Assembly: GCF_002776525.5 (NCBI RefSeq)
Contig: NC_045443.1
Location: 41,579,492-41,643,491 of the forward strand
Source: Piliocolobus tephrosceles
Taxonomy: Eukaryota > Chordata > Mammalia > Primates > Cercopithecidae
DNA: 64,000 bases
Reading direction: 5' to 3'
Below, one piece after another: positions 59,221-64,000 of the stretch. Below the pieces are notes generated by a model. The model did not search any database, was not told the DNA's origin, and saw only the letters and a program-made list of their open reading frames with translations. Positions within the stretch are counted from its first letter, which is position 1. Every line of letters starts with the position of its first letter. A program made the position numbers and the translations under genes.

Positions 59221-60319
59221 AAGAGGTCAACAGTGGGTAATATTCTGGAGCTCCTATATTATTTTCTTTGATAGGGAGAGGGAAAATATTTACTAAATGA
59301 ATAGCATTTCAAAAAAGCATTCATGATATCTCCTTTGCTAGGAGTGTTTAATGTTCCAGTGACAAAAATCAAGAGTTTTTTTCCAACAGCTCTTCTTGGA
59401 GTTATGAAGAAGTCTGTCTGTTTTAACTTGCATCATTTAAATATCTTTTGAAATTTTCAGCACATTCATCTGCCTATGCTTGATAAAATGAATCAGAATG
59501 CAAAGATTGGGGCTGCCTTAGTATCCAGCAATCTTCAATCACAGAGCCTGCCACATATTATTGTTTGATTCACCAGCTATTTGGTACAGTTGAGCAGACC
59601 CTGAAAGAGGTAAATAAAGTGTTCGATATAAACCAGAATTTTAACAATTTCACTTAAAGACATGAAGTCAATTGCATGAGCTTATTAGAGATAAAAGTAG
59701 ACAGCTATCCCAATAAGTATATAAACACAGATAAAGTTACAATAGAGATCTGATATAGATGAAAGTTACAAAATAGTAAAATAAGATATTATATTGAGGA
59801 TCTTACATGGTAATTCACACACCAAGTTCTGAGTATGTATAATGACTTCTGGATGCTAACCCATAAGAAGCACTGCTACTAATTGTGAAGAATGTGAATT
59901 TTCACAATGAAACTGTCTTCATGTAATAGCATCTCTCTGCATAGAATACAAATCATTTTACAAGTATTTAAGGGCCTTAAAGCATTGGTCAGACAAGGAA
60001 TTTCCCATCCAGAAGTCTGCATTCTCAAATCCTTCTGATGATTCCACAAAGCAGCACTGAATTCATTTATACTGTTAACAGAAATGGATCAACTATAAGA
60101 GATGGATAGGTGACACACCACTACAGGGGCCATGTCATTTGTGTAAGCCCAACTATGTTCCCAGTCCTGAGAATGTCAAAAGAAATAATTGACATAATCT
60201 AGGAATCTATATTTTAGAACTGTAGGGTTCTTATCATTCATCTGAGTTAACTATTTATTTTATAGAGGGAAAAACCTGAGTCCTAGAGAAACTCAATTTT
60301 CTATTCAATTCCATGGAAA
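59203..60319. other. Intron next to the exon, nothing recognised
   Basis: No repeat or second exon recognised within 1.1 kb of the acceptor. Confidence 0.5.
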
Positions 60320-60755
60320 ACATAATAAATTCTAAACTTCTTATCTGACCTACAAAACGTTTCCTGGTTTGGTCTTTACTTTTCCAATTTCACATCTGAT
60401 GACCTCACTTCCTTCTCCCCTCTCAGTGTCCTGGCCACATAGTTTCTAACCTACCTGCTCTTTCTTACCTGTCGTCCTTTATATATGCTGTTCTGTCTAC
60501 TTATAACTGCTACTCCTTCTCTCCCTGACACCATCCCAGTGGATCTTGTTTACAGGTAGATTCATCCTTCAAGAATCTATTTAAATGTCCTTCCTACAAA
60601 AACTTCCCTAATGAACTAAAATACTCCCGATGCAGTGCTCTCTCAGGACTTTGTAAATGTTTCCATTATAGATGCATCAATTGTATTTTTATTAATTTTT
60701 ATGAGTTTCTCTCTCCTGAACAAACCACATATTCCTCAAGGGTATAAATTATCTA
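60320..60755 (+). repeat. LINE2 (L2) fragment
   Basis: TTCTAAACTTCTTATCTGACC, TTTCCTGGTTTGGTCTTTAC, CATCCTTCAAGAATCTATTTAAATG and CTCAAGGGTATAAATT follow the L2 order to the 3' region. Confidence 0.8.
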
Positions 60756-60915
60756 TTAGTGTTTCTTAACTGTGCCCATCATATTCATCTGGGATGTCAA
60801 AAAACAAAAACAAAAAAAGACTGGTTCTTCGGCCAACTTCCAAAACCCCACTCCAAGTTCTAATTTAATTGTTTGTGGTGGAACACATGCAATGATTTTT
60901 TTAAAAAATCTTCTC
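60756..60915 (+). mobile_element. MER5A-like (hAT) DNA transposon
   Basis: TGTTTCTTAACTGTGCCCATC, ATTCATCTGGGATGTC, CAAAACCCCACTCC and GGTGGAACACATGCAATG follow MER5A. Confidence 0.65.
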
Positions 60916-60929
60916 TATGATGAGTGTAA

Positions 60930-61122
60930 TACAGGGGTCAGAAAAAAAAAAAAACCTCTGTAAAGGGATGGATAGTAAATTTTCTAGACTTTGGAAGTCA
61001 TGGGCAACACATAAATTTAATGAACTTGGCAGTGTTGGAATAAAAGTTCATTTACAAAAATTGATGGTAAGCCAGCCATATTTGGCTCATAGGTCAAAAG
61101 TTGATGACTTCTGACCTAATGC
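60930..61122 (+). mobile_element. hAT-type DNA transposon fragment
   Basis: ACAGGGGTCAG, CTCTGTAAAGGGATGGATAG, GGAATAAAAGTTCATTTAC and CCATATTTGGCTCATAG match a common Charlie-like element. An A run of 13 lies inside its left end (60941-60954). I do not commit to a subfamily. Confidence 0.7.
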
Positions 61123-61214
61123 ATAGCCAAGGTTAGCAATTACCACTGAGCAGGGTGAGGATTCAAAATACTTACTATAGGAGCCTGGTACTCATCTCTT
61201 TGACAGACAAGGAT

Positions 61215-64000
61215 CATAACAGCGAGTAGATAGCCACGTGTCAAATTGAGTTTCTAACAGAAAACTCTGAAATTTAGCAGGGAAGTGTCAGAGAACCTCT
61301 GAGGCATGGGACAGAGAAGTGAAGCAGTTGGCCCAGGCAAGATCAGCTCAAAGCCAGGAGGAACTATCTATTGTGGGGAAAAGGTAAGTGAAAGATCTGC
61401 AGGGGTTCACATTCCTACCACAGTCTCATATAATCCTAGCCACAAAAGACACCCTGTGCCCTCACAGGCCCTGAGCCTAGTATAGCAAGTTGCCTAGAAT
61501 ACGTAGGATGGCATTGTTCCATGTAGGGTCCTACAAACCCCCCTGAGACCCAAGCAACTACAGCAATGGTGCCATTTTGAGTGTCTATCTCTCAAAAGAT
61601 GATATCCTACCCTGGGGCCCCAAAACTCCTGCTTTTCTACATCCCTGGAGCACCACTGGCATCCCTTCATGTCCATCCAGAGGGCTATGCTGCCATAATA
61701 CCAACTAGACCCAGCAGCGCAACCAGGTCCCTGGCACTTTAGTCCACACAATGTCCTATACACTGGGGAATAGATGATGCAGCACACTAAGGAAGCTGCC
61801 CCTGGGACAAAGGAAGCCAAAGCATGCCCTCCCCAGAAACTGAGAGCCAACTGCCCAGGGTCACTGCTAATGACAACAATCCTACCCTCTCTAGCAGCAG
61901 GGCTACCATGTACCTGTACTTGCCTTCAGGAGACCTCAAGACTGGCCATGTGCCCTCCTGGGGGTTGAGAATAGGCTTGTCCCACCTACTGCCCCTGCCA
62001 TTAGCACCCAAATGCTTTATCCAGGGACCTGAGGATTGACCCCTCCTACCCAGCACAGTCAGGGCCTAGTGCACCATCATGGTGCTTGAGAGACCTGTCT
62101 TGCCTGCTGCCACCAATGCTGGTGCCCACGTGCACTATCACAAATCTGGAGATCATCCCACACTGCCCACTTGTGCTGGCCAGGAGCCTGGGTATGGGCT
62201 CGCCATGCCTGCTGCCACTGGAACATATGCACACTATCCAGGGGCATTAAGGACAGGCCTACCCTACCCACCATCAGTACTCACATGTACCTCTTAGGGA
62301 ACCCAGAAACCAGCATGCCCAACCCACTGCCATCACCATTAGTGCATGGGCATGTGGTTCAGAGACCTGAGGGTTGGAAAACTGCCACCAGTGCCACCAT
62401 CCATGTCAGAAATGCTGTCTGAGTGATCAAGGACCCACTCAGTTGGCCTACCACTGCAACTACCAGAACCTGAGCATACTGCCCACAGGCCCAAGAACAG
62501 GCCCACCCATATCTGCCACTGCTGGTACTCATGTATGCCACTGAGGGCCCAAGGACTAGCCACACCCAGCCCACCAATGCACCACTGGTACCAAGGGACC
62601 AGCCCACCTAGAATTCCCATTCCCAGCAAAGCATCACCAAAACCTCCACTAACAATCACAGCTTAAGTCACTGAGGAACTCATAGGCATCACTGACACTA
62701 ATTATAGCATGATAAATCATATAGAGACTACAATATTGTGCCTACCCAGAATCAAAGCAACAGCATCTTACTAAACCGACAATACAGACACATCTATAGA
62801 AAAAAGTCTTTCTCTACTAAAGCCAGTCCATAAAATTGGAAGGAGAGACTGTTTCACCACATGCACAGACATCAACATAAAGACACAAGAAACATGAAAA
62901 AACAAAGAAACATGACATCTCCAAAGGAACATCATAATTATCAAGTAACAGATCCCAACATAAAGGAAACCTATAAAATGTCTCAAAAGGAATTCAAAAG
63001 AATGACATTAGAGAAACTCAGTGAAATACAAGAGAACACAGATAAACAACACAAAGTAATCAGGGAAACAAGTCATTATCTGAATAAGAAATTCAACAGA
63101 GATAGACGCCATAAAAAGAAAAAACCAGAAATCCTAGATGGGAATAATTGAATGAATAAAATAAAAAATATAATAGCTTCAACAACAGACTAGATCAAGG
63201 AGAAGAAGAAAGAATTCCTGAACGTAAAGACAGGGCTTTTGAAATAACTCAGACCAAAATCAAAAGAAATAAAACAGAATAAAAAGAATAAAATGAAATA
63301 AAGAAAACCTAGGTGGCATACAGGAAACTATACAGTAACTAAAATTTGAGTTTTGGGAGTTCCAGAAGGAGAAGAGATGAACAAATGCATCAAAAACTTA
63401 TTTAACAAAACAACAGCTGAAAGATTCCCAACTCTTGCAAGTTATAAACATCCAGACACATGAAGTTCAAATATTCCCAAATAGCTGCAGTTCAACAAGG
63501 TCTTATTCAAGGCACATTGTAGTAAAACTGCCAAAAGTCAAACAGCAAGAACAAAGCATGAAGTCACATATAAGAGCATCCCTATCAGAGAGGCCTGGAG
63601 AGAATGGAGTGATGTATTCAAAATGCTGAAAGAGAAAAACAACAACTGGCAGCCAAGAATACTTTACCCAGAAAAGCTATCCTTCAAAAATAAAATGAAG
63701 GGGAAAGAAATTCTTTCTCAGATGAGAAAATAATGAAAGAATTAATCATCATTATACCAGCCCTACAAAAAAATGTTTAAGGTAATCCTATATCTGGAAG
63801 TGAAAGAAAGATATCTACCATCATGAAAACACATGACAGTATAAAACTCGCTGGTAGAGCAGATATACAAATGAGAAAGAGAAAGGAGTCAAATATTATC
63901 ACTATTAAAAAAAAAAACCCATCAAATTGTAAACAGCAAAAGAGGAAGAGGAAAGCATATGTAAGACAATCAGAAAATAATTAACAATATGACAGAAGTC
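61215..64000 (+). mobile_element. Old L1 (L1MA/L1PB-type): 5' UTR and ORF1 region, cut by the window edge
   Basis: 5' UTR from about 61215 (GGCATGGGACAGAGAAG, TGGCCCAGGCAAGATC) with a repeat-rich GC part at 61880-62640. From 62850 the ORF1 leader and ORF1 follow: ACTAGATCAAGGAGAAG, GGGAGTTCCAGAAGGAGAAGAG, CCAAAAGTCAAACAGC, TGCTGAAAGAGAAAAAC and CCAAGAATACTTTACCCAG. Stops and indels throughout. ORF2 would lie beyond 64000. The left boundary is uncertain by about 100 bases. Confidence 0.8.
61880..62640 (+). repeat. Degenerate minisatellite in the L1 5' UTR
   Basis: Repeated blocks of roughly 60-80 bases built on CCTGCTGCCACTG, CATGTACC/CACGTGCAC and GACCTGAGGA or AAGGACAGGCC. These are loose copies, as known in old L1 5' UTRs. 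They give overlapping Pro/Cys/Gly-rich spurious ORFs on both strands. Confidence 0.6.

Larger units (their letters stand above)
59203..64000 (-). other. NELL2: NELL2 intron upstream of the exon (partial)
   Basis: This follows from the acceptor at the exon edge. The first 1.1 kb (to about 60319) shows no repeat or gene I recognise. It then holds L2, MER5A-like and hAT relics and the 5' part of an old L1 running off the right edge. Confidence 0.75.

Noticed and set aside
62046..62659. Cys/Trp/Gly-rich minus-strand frames up to 106 codons
   Set aside because: They come from the repetitive L1 5' UTR and overlap each other in several frames.
1..64000. CRISPR, prophage, operon or bacterial features
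   Set aside because: Primate SINEs and LINEs occur throughout. Tandem repeats here are micro- or minisatellites without spacer structure.

Overview
The window is primate nuclear DNA, most likely from an Old World monkey (Cercopithecidae). The best lineage evidence is the young Alu at about 50206-50511. It carries a cluster of differences from the human AluY consensus that matches my recollection of the macaque/baboon AluYRa subfamily: GGTTTACGCC in the left arm, CACCTCGCCCGGCTAG in the right arm, and CAGGCTTGAGCCACC at the end. There are no operons, bacterial genes, tRNA or rRNA genes, or CRISPR arrays.

The only host coding sequence I can support is one 126-bp exon on the minus strand at 59075-59200. 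It has clean splice sites and encodes one calcium-binding EGF-like domain that I recognise as NELL2, a secreted neuronal EGF/VWC glycoprotein. Because the gene runs right to left, 59201-64000 is part of the intron upstream of this exon and 1-59074 is part of the intron downstream. The other open reading frames are fragments of transposons or chance ORFs in AT-rich intron.

Layout, left to right. 1-16900 is mostly old intron with MIR and L2 relics, a GATA microsatellite, a short 3' L1 piece at 9551 with a 12-bp target-site duplication (TSD), and an unidentified poly(A)-tailed insert at 12812-13096 inside a perfect 13-bp duplication. 16930-18060 is a decayed L1M ORF2 interrupted by another L1 3' end. 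19611-24809 is an L1 on the minus strand with both ends present, an almost open ORF1, and about 1.1 kb of ORF2 deleted. An older L1 piece (24815-27168) abuts its 5' end. 27172-36850 holds L2, MIR, hAT, MER2 and L1M 3' ends with two Alus. 37189-38392 is an L1 3' end. 39737-42306 holds an Alu, then a MaLR-like LTR carrying both an Alu and a MER1 element. 43674-45600 has two MLT1-like LTR pieces. 48302-51046 is an L1 with an inverted 5' part (twin priming) that carries the AluYRa-like element. 52290-55126 is a class I ERV-like LTR split by an L1. 55360-55565 is pyrimidine-rich, then comes quiet intron up to the exon. 60320-61125 has L2, MER5A-like and hAT pieces. From about 61215 to the right edge lies the 5' UTR and ORF1 of an old L1.

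No new enzymatic or defence system was found. The most interesting items are structural: the orphan retro-insert (12812-13096), the L1 with a possible distant target duplication (48302/51028), a fold-back rearrangement in an Alu (41306-41345), and a dispersed ~75-bp sequence seen twice (47477 and 51804). Family names come from memory of consensus sequences, because no database search was possible.
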